Both the position numbers and the translations under genes were made by a program. DNA of 36,829 bases from an uncultured Veillonella sp. (GTDB lineage: Bacteria > Bacillota > Negativicutes > Veillonellales > Veillonellaceae): the NCBI GenBank assembly GCA_934202215.1, contig CAKPXR010000010.1, positions 1 to 36,829 of the forward strand, written 5' to 3'. Positions 24,623 to 32,735 of this stretch are shown here, one piece after another. The first letter of the stretch is position 1; each line of letters opens with the position of its first letter. The notes beneath the pieces were generated by a model. The model did no database searches, had not been told where the DNA came from, and saw only the letters and a program-made list of their open reading frames with translations.

Positions 24623-25648
24623 CTATCTATGAATTTTGTTAGCTATATCTCTAATGATTTCAGGTGTTGTTCTACAGCAACCACCTATGATTTCTGCCCC
24701 TGCATTACGCCATACATCGACATAATCTACAAATGATGCCGGGTCGCCATACCACTTCTTAGTTTCACTATCATAGCTTTCACCAAGATTAGGGTATACA
24801 GCAATTGGTTTATCGGTAACAGTGCGAATATCCTTAATTAAGGACTCTACGTATTCTGGCTTAGTACAGTTGACACCAATACCGGTTATAGGTCTAACCT
24901 TGTCAATCATTTCTGCACATTTAATGATGGTTTCACCGCTAGAAACATGATGTCCATCTTTACAAGAAAAGGCAATCCATCCAGGAATTCCTCTCGATGT
25001 ATATGGATCAGACATGGCACGGGCAATGGCAATGGCTTCATCATAAGATGGAATAGTTTCAAAGGATAATATATCTGGATTTTCTTCACAGAATAATGCT
25101 AACCGTGGAATATGAAATACTTCAAGATATTCAGTTTGTACATCAGGATATCCTCGATACTCAGATCCATCCGCCAAAAAAGCGCCATATGGGCCTACAG
25201 AAGCCGCCACCAGCGGTTTAGGCAATGCACCTTCAGAAAAATATCTCACCCCATCTGGAGTCTCTTCTCCCAGTGTAATACCACGCAATGTAAGTGCCCC
25301 ACTCGCCTTAGCCTCTACAAACTCATTGCGAGCTTGTACTGCCAAGCGAACAGATAATTTTACAAGTTCAATAGCCTCTTCCGTACCAAATCCTAGGCCT
25401 TTAAAGCCAGCTACCGTTGCTTGATACCCAGAACTTTGAATGATATCTGCTCCAGCCGCCAAGTACGAGATATGTATTTTTTTGATGATATCCGGTTGGT
25501 CCATAAGGATCTTAGCAGACCATAATTTATGCTGAAGATTACAGCCGTAACGCTCTAACTCTGATCCTAACCCACCATCTAAAACGAGGGCGCCCTTCTC
25601 TTTAATTATATCTAAAAATGCACGTCGTTTAGCCATCATATCACCCAT
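24623..25648 (-). CDS. mmuM: Homocysteine S-methyltransferase
   Basis: A 341-residue enzyme of the MmuM/BHMT fold, transferring a methyl group (probably from S-methylmethionine or SAM) to homocysteine to make methionine. The N-terminal signature is LVLDGGLGSELERYG. The three zinc-binding cysteines are present: Cys261 in GVNCTKP and Cys324-Cys325 in GGCCRTTP. It lacks the pterin- and cobalamin-binding domains of MetH. The ATG at 25648 has GAGGT about 9 nt upstream; an ATG at 25636 is a possible alternative. The upstream gene is an amino-acid-binding lipoprotein on the same strand, 75 bp away, so co-transcription is plausible and the ligand could be S-methylmethionine or methionine (inference). 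Confidence 0.88.
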   Translation of the reverse strand: MGDMMAKRRAFLDIIKEKGALVLDGGLGSELERYGCNLQHKLWSAKILMDQPDIIKKIHISYLAAGADIIQSSGYQATVAGFKGLGFGTEEAIELVKLSVRLAVQARNEFVEAKASGALTLRGITLGEETPDGVRYFSEGALPKPLVAASVGPYGAFLADGSEYRGYPDVQTEYLEVFHIPRLALFCEENPDILSFETIPSYDEAIAIARAMSDPYTSRGIPGWIAFSCKDGHHVSSGETIIKCAEMIDKVRPITGIGVNCTKPEYVESLIKDIRTVTDKPIAVYPNLGESYDSETKKWYGDPASFVDYVDVWRNAGAEIIGGCCRTTPEIIRDIANKIHR

Positions 25649-25683
25649 TCTATACTACCTCATACCATTTGAGGTTTACTAAA

Positions 25684-25704
25684 CGTATTATAACAAATAA
25701 TACG
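25684..25704 (-). terminator. Weak hairpin between the binding-protein gene and mmuM
   Basis: CGTATTA (25684-25690) pairs with TAATACG (25698-25704), followed in the minus sense by TTTAGT. An AT-rich 7-bp stem with a short T-tract suggests partial termination at most. Confidence 0.35.
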
Positions 25705-25723
25705 CTTAGGTTCTATCTACAAA

Positions 25724-26509
25724 CTATTTTAAATCCTCTGCTGGTGGCTCTTTACCAAACCATTTTTTATAAATCTCTGCATATTTGCCATTGGCTTTAA
25801 TCTTAGCCAAACCATCGTTAACTTTATTAAGAAGCTCTGTATTGCCCTTCTTCACAGCAATACCAAGCGGTGCCGCATCATAGTCCTCTCCAGTAACCTT
25901 TGCGATACCTTTGCCCTTGCTATTAACATAATATTCATTGACCGGTGTATCGTTAATAACTACATCTACACCTCTATTTTGCAATTCTAAGAATGCATCG
26001 ACGATGAGGTTGAATTGGCGCACATCGGCATTAGGAATCTTACTAGCAATTTCCGCACCAGTAGATCCAATAGATACACCAATGCGCTTTCCTTCTAAGT
26101 CCTTAAAGCTATTAATATTAGTATTATCGATATTTACAACGAGGCCATTACCTGCAATATAGTATGGTTTACTAAAATCTACAGACTTGGCACGATCTTC
26201 GGAAATAGTCATATCCGAGATTGCAATATCGATGGTATTGCTTTGTAGTGCTGGTAAAAGCGCATCAAAGTTCAAGTTTTGAACATCGGCTTCAACGCCC
26301 TCTTCCTTTGCAATGGCATTGATAATATCAACATCAAAGCCTGCTAATTTGCCGCTATCCTTATCTTTAAAACCAAATGGTGCATAGGTCGCATCAGTAC
26401 CAACGCGCCATGTTTTTTGACTATCACTGGTATTACCACAACCTGCTATAAATAAACTACTAGCAATGGTAAAAGCTCCTAAAAGAGCTGCTATTTTCTT
26501 AAATTTCAT
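25724..26509 (-). CDS. Amino-acid ABC transporter substrate-binding lipoprotein (orphan)
   Basis: A 261-residue family 3 solute-binding protein. A lipoprotein signal peptide is clear: MKFKK, a hydrophobic stretch, and lipobox IAGC with Cys24. The mature part has the typical WRVGTDATYAPFGFKD, GFDVDIINAIAKEEG, ISDMTISEDRAKSVDFSKPYY and GVSIGSTGAE blocks of GlnH/ArtJ-type polar amino-acid binders. No permease or ATPase gene is adjacent, so it must work with a transporter encoded elsewhere. The ligand is unknown; neighbouring mmuM hints at a methionine-related compound. The promoter overlaps two palindromes, suggesting a dedicated repressor. Confidence 0.92.
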   Translation of the reverse strand: MKFKKIAALLGAFTIASSLFIAGCGNTSDSQKTWRVGTDATYAPFGFKDKDSGKLAGFDVDIINAIAKEEGVEADVQNLNFDALLPALQSNTIDIAISDMTISEDRAKSVDFSKPYYIAGNGLVVNIDNTNINSFKDLEGKRIGVSIGSTGAEIASKIPNADVRQFNLIVDAFLELQNRGVDVVINDTPVNEYYVNSKGKGIAKVTGEDYDAAPLGIAVKKGNTELLNKVNDGLAKIKANGKYAEIYKKWFGKEPPAEDLK

Positions 26510-26602
26510 AATTGTCCTAACTCTAACTTTACAATAATATGTAAGGTTTTCTTTCTATATACGAATGAATCTATCTATACTTACAGTATGAATATAATAA
26601 AA

Positions 26603-26624
26603 ATAATACCTCTAGAGGTATTAT
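26603..26624. promoter_or_regulatory. 22-bp perfect palindrome at the transcription start of the binding-protein gene
   Basis: Positions 26603-26624 form a perfect 22-bp palindrome with arms ATAATACCTCT and AGAGGTATTAT. It falls at about +1 to +22 of the predicted transcript, an ideal repressor site. Its central 12 bp, ACCTCTAGAGGT, also occur between menF and menD. In RNA it would be a loopless stem with no T-tract, so a DNA operator is more likely than a terminator. Confidence 0.55.
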
Positions 26625-26630
26625 AGTATT

Positions 26631-26659
26631 ATGATAACATTCGATATAATTAGGGTCAA
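26631..26659 (-). promoter_or_regulatory. Promoter of the binding-protein gene
   Basis: TTGACC (26659-26654), a 17-bp spacer and TATCAT (26636-26631) in the minus sense. The predicted start is near 26625, so the leader is about 115 nt. Five of six bases match the consensus in each hexamer. Confidence 0.65.
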
Positions 26660-26670
26660 TTAATACAACT

Positions 26671-26684
26671 ATACCAATAGGTAT
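26671..26684. promoter_or_regulatory. Second ATACC...GGTAT inverted repeat, upstream of the -35
   Basis: ATACC (26671-26675) and GGTAT (26680-26684) face each other across 4 bp, 12 bp upstream of the -35. The half-site ATACC/GGTAT is shared with the large palindrome at 26603-26624, although the centre is shorter. The pair bracket the promoter, as two operators for one regulator would. The remainder of the 367-bp gap (26510-26876) contains only this promoter region and the terminator at 26762-26798. Confidence 0.4.
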
Positions 26685-26761
26685 TATATTAACATAGCTT
26701 TTAGCTATACCAAAAATTCATTCATACCTATAGCCATAAGACGAAAATAAATAATAAAAGA

Positions 26762-26798
26762 CCGCCCTTACCAAGCAAGCTAAGCTCGGTAAAGGCGG
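26762..26798 (-). terminator. Terminator of the OPT transporter gene
   Basis: CCGCC-TTACC-type arms (26762-26772 with 26788-26798, one mismatch) plus an inner AGC/GCT form a GC-rich hairpin. In the minus sense it is followed by TCTTTTATTATTT. It lies about 80 bp after the transporter stop. Confidence 0.8.
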
Positions 26799-26876
26799 CC
26801 ATCCCCAAAGTGGAGAATTCCTAACATATTCGGAGTAATCTAAATACTCACATTCCACAGGATATCCTATTCAATA

Positions 26877-28811
26877 TTAAGATTTTTTAGCTTTTATGTA
26901 CATAGCCACTTTGTATAAGAATACACAGAGTAACAAGTACATCACGATACTAAGGTATGTAGCCTCAGGTGTTTCAACCCAATCTTGAGCAAACACATCA
27001 ATACCGGAAATACGAAGTACAGCACTGAATAAAGAACCAATAGCACCACCGGCTACTAGACCAGATGCAATTGTGCTACCTTTAGAAAAGCGAAGATCTG
27101 CCAATTCTTTATCTTTTGTACTATTTTGTACGAAGTACGCAATCAAACCACCGATAAGTAATGGTGTGTTGATTTCCATTGGCAAGTACGTACCAAGGGC
27201 AAATGCCAATGGTGGAACTTTTACCATCCACAAGATGATTGCAAATAATGCCCCAGCCATATATAAAGGCCATTGAGCACTACCGCCAGTCATCATAGGT
27301 TCGATGATGGCAGCCATAGCATTCGCTTGTGGCGCATTTAATGCATGGTCACCTACAAAGCCATATGCGTCATTTAAGAGGATCATAACGCCTACAGAAA
27401 GTACAGCACAAAGAATGGTGCCAACGATTTGCCATTGCTCCATTTTCTTAGGTGTAGCGCCTGTCATATGCGCTACCTTAAGTTCAGACATAAAGTTACC
27501 AGCCATACCGATGGTTGTACCAATGAAGGATGCCATCATAAGGACTGCAATCATACCTACTTTACCAGTCATACCTGCTGCTGTTAAGCATACAGCGGAG
27601 ATGATAATCATGAAGATTGTCATACCAGATACTGGTTCTGTACCTGTATAAGCGATAGAGCTAATACCTACTACAGACAAGAGGAAGGACATAATAAGAA
27701 CGATTAAGAATGCTACGATTGTTTGAGAGAAGCTTTCAGCATACATAAAGTGGAAGTATGCTGCGAATAGAACTGTACATAACAAGATGCCAGCACCAAT
27801 CCAAGATGTAGGCACGTCGCGTTGTGTACGAAGCAAGTTTACATCTACAGTTTTAGAACTGAAAATATCAAGTACTGCATTTTTAACAACACTAGCCACT
27901 ACTTTGGACATATTGAGCAATCCAATGATACCTGCCATAGCAAGCATACCGATACCAATATGACGAACATAGTCTAAAAATACTTTACGAATTGGAGCTT
28001 CTGCAAGTGGAACAGCATGCCCATTAATTTGCATAATATGTTCCGGAGCTAAATAGTATACGATTGGAATACATACAAACCAAGAGAAAAAGGAACCAGC
28101 TGCAATAATTGCCGCATATCGTAGGCCTGTAAAGTAACCAAGACCAAGCAATGCAGCATCTGTATCTACAGCAGCATTTAGCTTAGTCGAATCTGCTAGG
28201 GCAGAACCCCATTTAAAGGCGGTAGTACGGATAACTTCTTCCCACCAACCAAGGCTGTTAAGAATAAAATCATATACAAGAGCTATAAGACCAGAACCAA
28301 GCATGAGTTTCGCTTTACTACCTTCATTACTCATTAGTACTTCAGCAGCAGCACGACCACTTGGGAACGGATACACATAATGCATTTCCTCAACAAAGTA
28401 GCGACGGAACATAACGCATAATAGAACACCAAGTACGCCACCAAGGATGATTGGGATCGCCATTTGTACAAATGATACATCTGTAACATTCCAAATGTAT
28501 AACGCAGGCAAGAAGAACATGGCACCAGCTAATGTGTTCGTACTAGAACTAGCGATAGCCTGAATGTGAACTGTTTCGGCAAAAGCATTTTGCCGTTTTA
28601 AAATAACTGCTGTACCCATAGCCAGTACAGATACTGGAGCAAAGGCATCTACTGTTTGACCAATTTTCAAACATAAATAACCTACAGCCAGTGTGAAAAT
28701 TGCCGCATAGAATAGGCCCCAGAATACTACATATGAGTTAATCTCTACGTAATCCTTCTTAGGATCCAATACGGGTTCTACGGGCGGAATAGAACGAGTT
28801 TCGTCCGACAT
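26877..28811 (-). CDS. OPT-family oligopeptide transporter
   Basis: A 644-residue polytopic membrane protein with about 14-16 hydrophobic helices and a short cytoplasmic N-terminus (MSDETRSIPPVEPVLDPKKDYVE). The OPT-family opening is visible: the first helix AAIFTLAVGYLCLKIGQTVDAFAPVSVLAMG, then SSSTNTLAGAMFFLPALYIW and HYVYPFPSGRAAAEVLMSN. Family members are proton-coupled importers of small peptides or metal chelates. AGGAGG precedes the ATG. It has its own promoter and terminator. The divergent neighbour is peptidase T, which supports peptides as substrate; a metal-chelate role cannot be excluded. Confidence 0.9.
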   Translation of the reverse strand: MSDETRSIPPVEPVLDPKKDYVEINSYVVFWGLFYAAIFTLAVGYLCLKIGQTVDAFAPVSVLAMGTAVILKRQNAFAETVHIQAIASSSTNTLAGAMFFLPALYIWNVTDVSFVQMAIPIILGGVLGVLLCVMFRRYFVEEMHYVYPFPSGRAAAEVLMSNEGSKAKLMLGSGLIALVYDFILNSLGWWEEVIRTTAFKWGSALADSTKLNAAVDTDAALLGLGYFTGLRYAAIIAAGSFFSWFVCIPIVYYLAPEHIMQINGHAVPLAEAPIRKVFLDYVRHIGIGMLAMAGIIGLLNMSKVVASVVKNAVLDIFSSKTVDVNLLRTQRDVPTSWIGAGILLCTVLFAAYFHFMYAESFSQTIVAFLIVLIMSFLLSVVGISSIAYTGTEPVSGMTIFMIIISAVCLTAAGMTGKVGMIAVLMMASFIGTTIGMAGNFMSELKVAHMTGATPKKMEQWQIVGTILCAVLSVGVMILLNDAYGFVGDHALNAPQANAMAAIIEPMMTGGSAQWPLYMAGALFAIILWMVKVPPLAFALGTYLPMEINTPLLIGGLIAYFVQNSTKDKELADLRFSKGSTIASGLVAGGAIGSLFSAVLRISGIDVFAQDWVETPEATYLSIVMYLLLCVFLYKVAMYIKAKKS

Positions 28812-28860
28812 GGTAAAACCTCCTCACAGAAAATGTACAAACGTATAACTATTCACTTTT

Positions 28861-28889
28861 ATACTAACACGGTCCTATATATGGTTCAA
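28861..28889 (-). promoter_or_regulatory. Promoter of the OPT transporter gene
   Basis: TTGAAC (28889-28884), a 17-bp spacer and TAGTAT (28866-28861) in the minus sense, about 50 bp upstream of the start codon. Confidence 0.5.
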
Positions 28890-28943
28890 TGGCTTTCTAT
28901 GCACTATGCGAATAAAATATCACACATACCATAAATATTAATT

Positions 28944-28972
28944 TTGCAATTTCATCATCCCTGTTCTACAAT
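28944..28972 (+). promoter_or_regulatory. Promoter of pepT
   Basis: TTGCAA (28944-28949), a 17-bp spacer and TACAAT (28967-28972), with a start near 28979 and a leader of about 75 nt. It is back to back with the OPT transporter promoter, 55 bp away. Confidence 0.6.
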
Positions 28973-29054
28973 GAAAGTATATTAAGAATCTTTATTATAT
29001 ACAGTTTTGCACAAGTTTATATAACATATATGTTTACTAACGAGGAGGATTATT

Positions 29055-30278
29055 ATGGAATCTATAGTCGAACGTTTTGTCCGTTATACAAGTATAAATA
29101 CACGGTCTAATGAGGAAAGTACAACAATCCCTAGTACTCAAACTCAAGTAGACTTTGCTACCAATGTACTCGTACCTGATTTAAAAGCAATCGGTTTAGA
29201 TGAAGTTATTTACAACCGTGAAAATGGTTTTGTCATCGGTACATTAAACGCCAACACAGATGAAAAGACACCTGCTATCGGCTTTATTGCTCACATGGAT
29301 ACAGCTGATTACAATGCGGACAATATTAAACCTCGCATCGTAGAAAACTACGATGGTGGTGATATTTGCCTTAATGAAAAACATCAAATCTTCACACGTC
29401 GTGCAGATTTTCCTAATTTAAAAAACTATATAGGTAAATCCTTAGTAGTAACTGATGGTCTTACTCTTCTCGGCGGCGACGACAAAGCTGGCATCTGCGA
29501 AATTATGGAGGCTCTCGCCTACCTAGTAGCTCATCCAGAAATCAAGCACGGTAAAATCATGTGTGCCTTTGGCCCAGATGAAGAAATCGGTACTGGTGCA
29601 GATCACTTTGATGTAAAACAATTCCCTGTTGATTTTGCTTATACAATTGATGGTGAAAGCCTAGGCCAACTTGAATATGAAACATTTAATGCCGCTGGCG
29701 GTACTGTTACATTAAAAGGTGTATCGGTTCATACAGGCACTGCAAAAGGCATTATGATTAACTGTGCTAAATTAGCAATGCAATTTGATGCCCTATTACC
29801 AGGTGCTGCTGTTCCTGAGCACACATGTGGTCGTCAAGGTTTCTTTATGCTCATGAGCATGGAAACACAAGTGGACACAGGTAAAATGAACTACATCATT
29901 CGCGATCATGACAAAGAATTATTTGAAGCGAAAAAAGCATTCTTCTTACAAGCAGGTCAAACATTAAACGAAATTTATGGACGCGAAGTATGTGAAGTAT
30001 CTGTAAAAGATCAATATTACAATATGTACGATATCATCAAAGACAATATGGACTGCGTTAATATAGCCAAAGCAGCTATGGAGAAAGCGGGCATCACGCC
30101 TATTTGTGACCCTATCCGCGGCGGTACAGATGGCTCTAAAATTTCCTTCATGGGCATTCCTACTCCTAATATCTTTACTGGTGTAGAAAACCTACACGGT
30201 CGTCATGAATTCGCCTGTATAGATGATATGAAAAAAGCCGTAGAAGTTATTATCAACATTGTAAATATTGAGAAATAA
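29055..30278 (+). CDS. pepT: Peptidase T (tripeptide aminopeptidase)
   Basis: A 407-residue M20B zinc aminopeptidase releasing the N-terminal residue of tripeptides in the cytoplasm. The di-zinc site is complete: His80 in GFIAHMDTADY with Asp82, bridging Asp142 in LLGGDDKAG, the Glu176-Glu177 pair in GPDEEIG, Asp199 in YTIDGESLG, and a C-terminal His in NLHGRHEFACI. The dimerisation (lid) domain sits between. The length equals the E. coli enzyme within a few residues. AGGAGG lies upstream of the ATG. It is divergent from a peptide transporter, forming an uptake-and-degradation unit. Confidence 0.96.
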   Translation: MESIVERFVRYTSINTRSNEESTTIPSTQTQVDFATNVLVPDLKAIGLDEVIYNRENGFVIGTLNANTDEKTPAIGFIAHMDTADYNADNIKPRIVENYDGGDICLNEKHQIFTRRADFPNLKNYIGKSLVVTDGLTLLGGDDKAGICEIMEALAYLVAHPEIKHGKIMCAFGPDEEIGTGADHFDVKQFPVDFAYTIDGESLGQLEYETFNAAGGTVTLKGVSVHTGTAKGIMINCAKLAMQFDALLPGAAVPEHTCGRQGFFMLMSMETQVDTGKMNYIIRDHDKELFEAKKAFFLQAGQTLNEIYGREVCEVSVKDQYYNMYDIIKDNMDCVNIAKAAMEKAGITPICDPIRGGTDGSKISFMGIPTPNIFTGVENLHGRHEFACIDDMKKAVEVIINIVNIEK

Positions 30279-30297
30279 GATAATAAATAACTACAAC

Positions 30298-30335
30298 AAA
30301 AGGACCATACGAATATTAATTCGTATGGTCCTTTT
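30298..30335. terminator. Bidirectional terminator between pepT and the MFS gene
   Basis: A 17-bp perfect stem (30298-30314 with 30319-30335) with loop ATTA begins AAAA and ends TTTT, followed by ATTTT. It serves the convergent genes on both sides. Confidence 0.9.
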
Positions 30336-30411
30336 ATTTTAGTCAGGAAAATCTCTTTAATTAAACAAATTAGTCAAAGACATCTATTCATTATATTTAT
30401 CAGGTTACATA

Positions 30412-31662
30412 TTACGCAAGTTTACCGTTACGTTTACGATTTTTAATTCGTTCTTCTTCAGCACGTGCTTTTAAGGAAAGATCCTTTTCAGTTCCTACAT
30501 AACGACCATAGAATAAGTAATAAGCAACTAGTGCAAGAAGTGCTACTACAACAGTAACATGGAACATGCTGGAATAACCTACTACCTCTTTAACTGCACC
30601 TAAAATATATGGTCCAAAGCCTAATCCCATATCCAAAGCGATGAAGTACGTAGATGTAGCAACACCAATACGGTGAACAGGTACAATTTTAACAGTAACG
30701 GCTTGACCATTAGACATAAATGTACCATAACCAAGACCAACAAACACAGCAGATAAAAGTATAAGCCATGTAGAATGAGCAATAGATAATAAGAAAATAC
30801 CGATAGCTAAAGATACAAAGCAAGGGTAAAGAACAAAATTTTCCCCTTTCATATCAAACAAAATACCAAGTAATGGTCTTGTTATAGTAATAACCACGGC
30901 ATATACAACAAAGAAGAATGTCCCTGCCAAAATAAGGTCTAAGTCTTTCGTATAGGCTGCCATAAAGCCGATAACACCAGAGTATGCAAAACCTACAAGT
31001 ATAGACACGAGAGTAATGGAATTCATACGAGGTTCAATATAATCGGAAACTTTAAAGCCCTTATGTTCTTCAGCATCAATCTCAAGCTTAGGTTCCTTAA
31101 ATTTCATAATAACAGAACCAATACCACAAAGAATGATAAGTGCAACGCAGAATGCGATAATAAAGTCATAACCAAGACTATGAAGCATTAAAATCCCTAA
31201 GAAAGGACCTACTGCAGCAGCTAAAGAAGTAGACAAACCATAGTAGTTAATCCCTTCACCACGGCGTGACACCGGAATAATAGCGGCTACAATTGTACTT
31301 GTAGCTGTAGATGTAATACCATAAGCAAAACCATTTATGAAACGAACACTATCTAGCATCAATAAATTAGGTGTATAGAAATACATGGCGGTTGAAACTA
31401 AATAGATCAATAAACCAAGGTACAACATCTTACGACAGCCTAAAACACTAATAAACCGTCCTGCTAACAAACGGGCTACAACGGTACCAATAATATAAAT
31501 ACCAACGGCCAAACCAGCTTGACTCGCTGAGGCATGAAGATTATCCTTTGCTACTACTGCAATAATAACTATTAGTAAGTAATAAATCAAAAATACTAAG
31601 AAATTAATCAAAGTATCAAGAACAAATGATTTTGTCCACAAGGCCTCTTTTGCCTTATCCAT
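30412..31662 (-). CDS. MFS transporter
   Basis: A major facilitator superfamily protein of 416 residues with 12 predicted membrane helices. The MFS A-motif-like loop between helices 2 and 3 reads GTVVARLLAGRFISVLGCRK, and the central cytoplasmic loop is around residues 190-215 (KFKEPKLEIDAEEHKG). The C-terminus is long and charged (KARAEEERIKNRKRNGKLA). It resembles sugar-efflux or drug-efflux type permeases, but substrate cannot be assigned. GGAG lies 8 nt before the ATG, with a good promoter further upstream. It is monocistronic. Confidence 0.88.
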   Translation of the reverse strand: MDKAKEALWTKSFVLDTLINFLVFLIYYLLIVIIAVVAKDNLHASASQAGLAVGIYIIGTVVARLLAGRFISVLGCRKMLYLGLLIYLVSTAMYFYTPNLLMLDSVRFINGFAYGITSTATSTIVAAIIPVSRRGEGINYYGLSTSLAAAVGPFLGILMLHSLGYDFIIAFCVALIILCGIGSVIMKFKEPKLEIDAEEHKGFKVSDYIEPRMNSITLVSILVGFAYSGVIGFMAAYTKDLDLILAGTFFFVVYAVVITITRPLLGILFDMKGENFVLYPCFVSLAIGIFLLSIAHSTWLILLSAVFVGLGYGTFMSNGQAVTVKIVPVHRIGVATSTYFIALDMGLGFGPYILGAVKEVVGYSSMFHVTVVVALLALVAYYLFYGRYVGTEKDLSLKARAEEERIKNRKRNGKLA

Positions 31663-31714
31663 AGTATCAACTCCATTTTCTTAAACTATTGTCAACCACT
31701 TGCAACAACGGTTA

Positions 31715-31742
31715 ATTATAAACCTCTCACTCTAAAAATCAA
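31715..31742 (-). promoter_or_regulatory. Promoter of the MFS transporter gene
   Basis: TTGATT (31742-31737), a 16-bp spacer and TATAAT (31720-31715) in the minus sense. The 333-bp gap 31663-31995 contains this promoter and the terminator at 31852-31911, and no gene that I can see. Confidence 0.6.
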
Positions 31743-31851
31743 GAATTAAAATGTTATATACCTCATTACTTTTATTTATAACAAATTTTGTATAATCAAT
31801 TATTATATAGTTATTTTCATTTTTACAATTCACATTAATTTTCGATAATAA

Positions 31852-31911
31852 TAACACCTTTGATATTCTATATTGCATCCTAGAAGATACAATATAGCAC
31901 CAAAGGTGTTA
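31852..31911 (-). terminator. Long imperfect terminator hairpin
   Basis: TAACACCTTTG (31852-31862) pairs with CAAAGGTGTTA (31901-31911). Inside, CTATATTGCATC and GATACAATATAG pair with one mismatch around a 6-nt loop. TTATTATT follows in the minus sense. It would end the glycosylase transcript. At about 60 nt it is longer than other terminators here. Confidence 0.6.
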
Positions 31912-31995
31912 TGTATAGATATTTAGTTGATCACTCTCATATATAGTTTACTAATCTAATTAACTCACTTATCAAGTGATGCTTGCGCATCTAGA

Positions 31996-32589
31996 TTACT
32001 TCGTTTGTAAACCACAAGACTTAAAGAAATTCCTATAAGCTTCAGCCTTCTTCACGAGACTCAACGGATACGCACGAGATGTAGATGGTAATCGGGTTAA
32101 CGTCAATTCACGACCATTAAATACAAAAGGAATTGTTTCCCCGGTTTTAGGCAATTTAACCTTTTCAGGTAAAAGACTTAACAAAATCTCTGTCGCTTTA
32201 CCGCCTGTTGTTCCAATATGTTTACAATCTGGAATTCGGTCCAACACATCTGTAAGCGGTACAGGTTCAACAACCTTAAGAAATGCATCTGAAGCATTTC
32301 CTTTTTCGCGTATTGCTTTCAACACAGTCGGACAAGAAGCAATCCCCTTTTCAGATAAGAATGCTTTAATCTTATCCGCATCAAAAGCTTTTTCCTCGCC
32401 TTTTCTAAAGTATTCCTTATCGTCAAAGAATACTAAGCCATATACACGCCACATGTCATTTTGAAAGTTAGGATAATGGAATTCCATAGATCGCTTTTCA
32501 GAAGTTGGTGGGAATGTCCCCATCATCATCACCGTCGTATTCTTTGGTAAGAACGGTGGAAATGGTCTCGTTTCAATTATTTCTGCCAT
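31996..32589 (-). CDS. Uracil-DNA glycosylase superfamily protein
   Basis: A 197-residue protein of the UDG fold (MUG-like / small glycosylase-like branch). The N-terminal active-site loop is VMMMGTFPP (20-28), followed by the aromatic, Asn-containing HYPNFQNDMWRVYG, and the C-terminal DNA-intercalation motif is LTRLPSTSRAYPLSL, matching the PSTSPA-type loop of the family. It lacks the GQDPYH of family 1 UDG and the iron-sulfur cysteines of family 4. The damaged base recognised (uracil, hypoxanthine, or other) cannot be told. It stands alone, with no DNA-repair neighbours. Confidence 0.75.
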   Translation of the reverse strand: MAEIIETRPFPPFLPKNTTVMMMGTFPPTSEKRSMEFHYPNFQNDMWRVYGLVFFDDKEYFRKGEEKAFDADKIKAFLSEKGIASCPTVLKAIREKGNASDAFLKVVEPVPLTDVLDRIPDCKHIGTTGGKATEILLSLLPEKVKLPKTGETIPFVFNGRELTLTRLPSTSRAYPLSLVKKAEAYRNFFKSCGLQTK

Positions 32590-32735
32590 AGAGCATCAAC
32601 TCCTTTCACAATCTAGTATGGACTCAACTTTCAACACAATATATGAACTATGTCACATTTCAAATGCAATTGACTACCATGTGAGACATTGAAAATAATA
32701 CTAGTATGATATAGCAACGACTATACGATCAATTA

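Noticed and set aside
25649..26630. SAM riboswitch or T-box before mmuM or the binding-protein gene
   Set aside because: No S-box core or T-box sequence (TGGNACCGCG) is visible in the leaders.
27304..27651. Plus-strand open frame of 115 codons inside the OPT transporter gene
   Set aside because: It is antisense to a clear membrane protein gene, has no ribosome binding site, and its composition mirrors the gene it overlaps.
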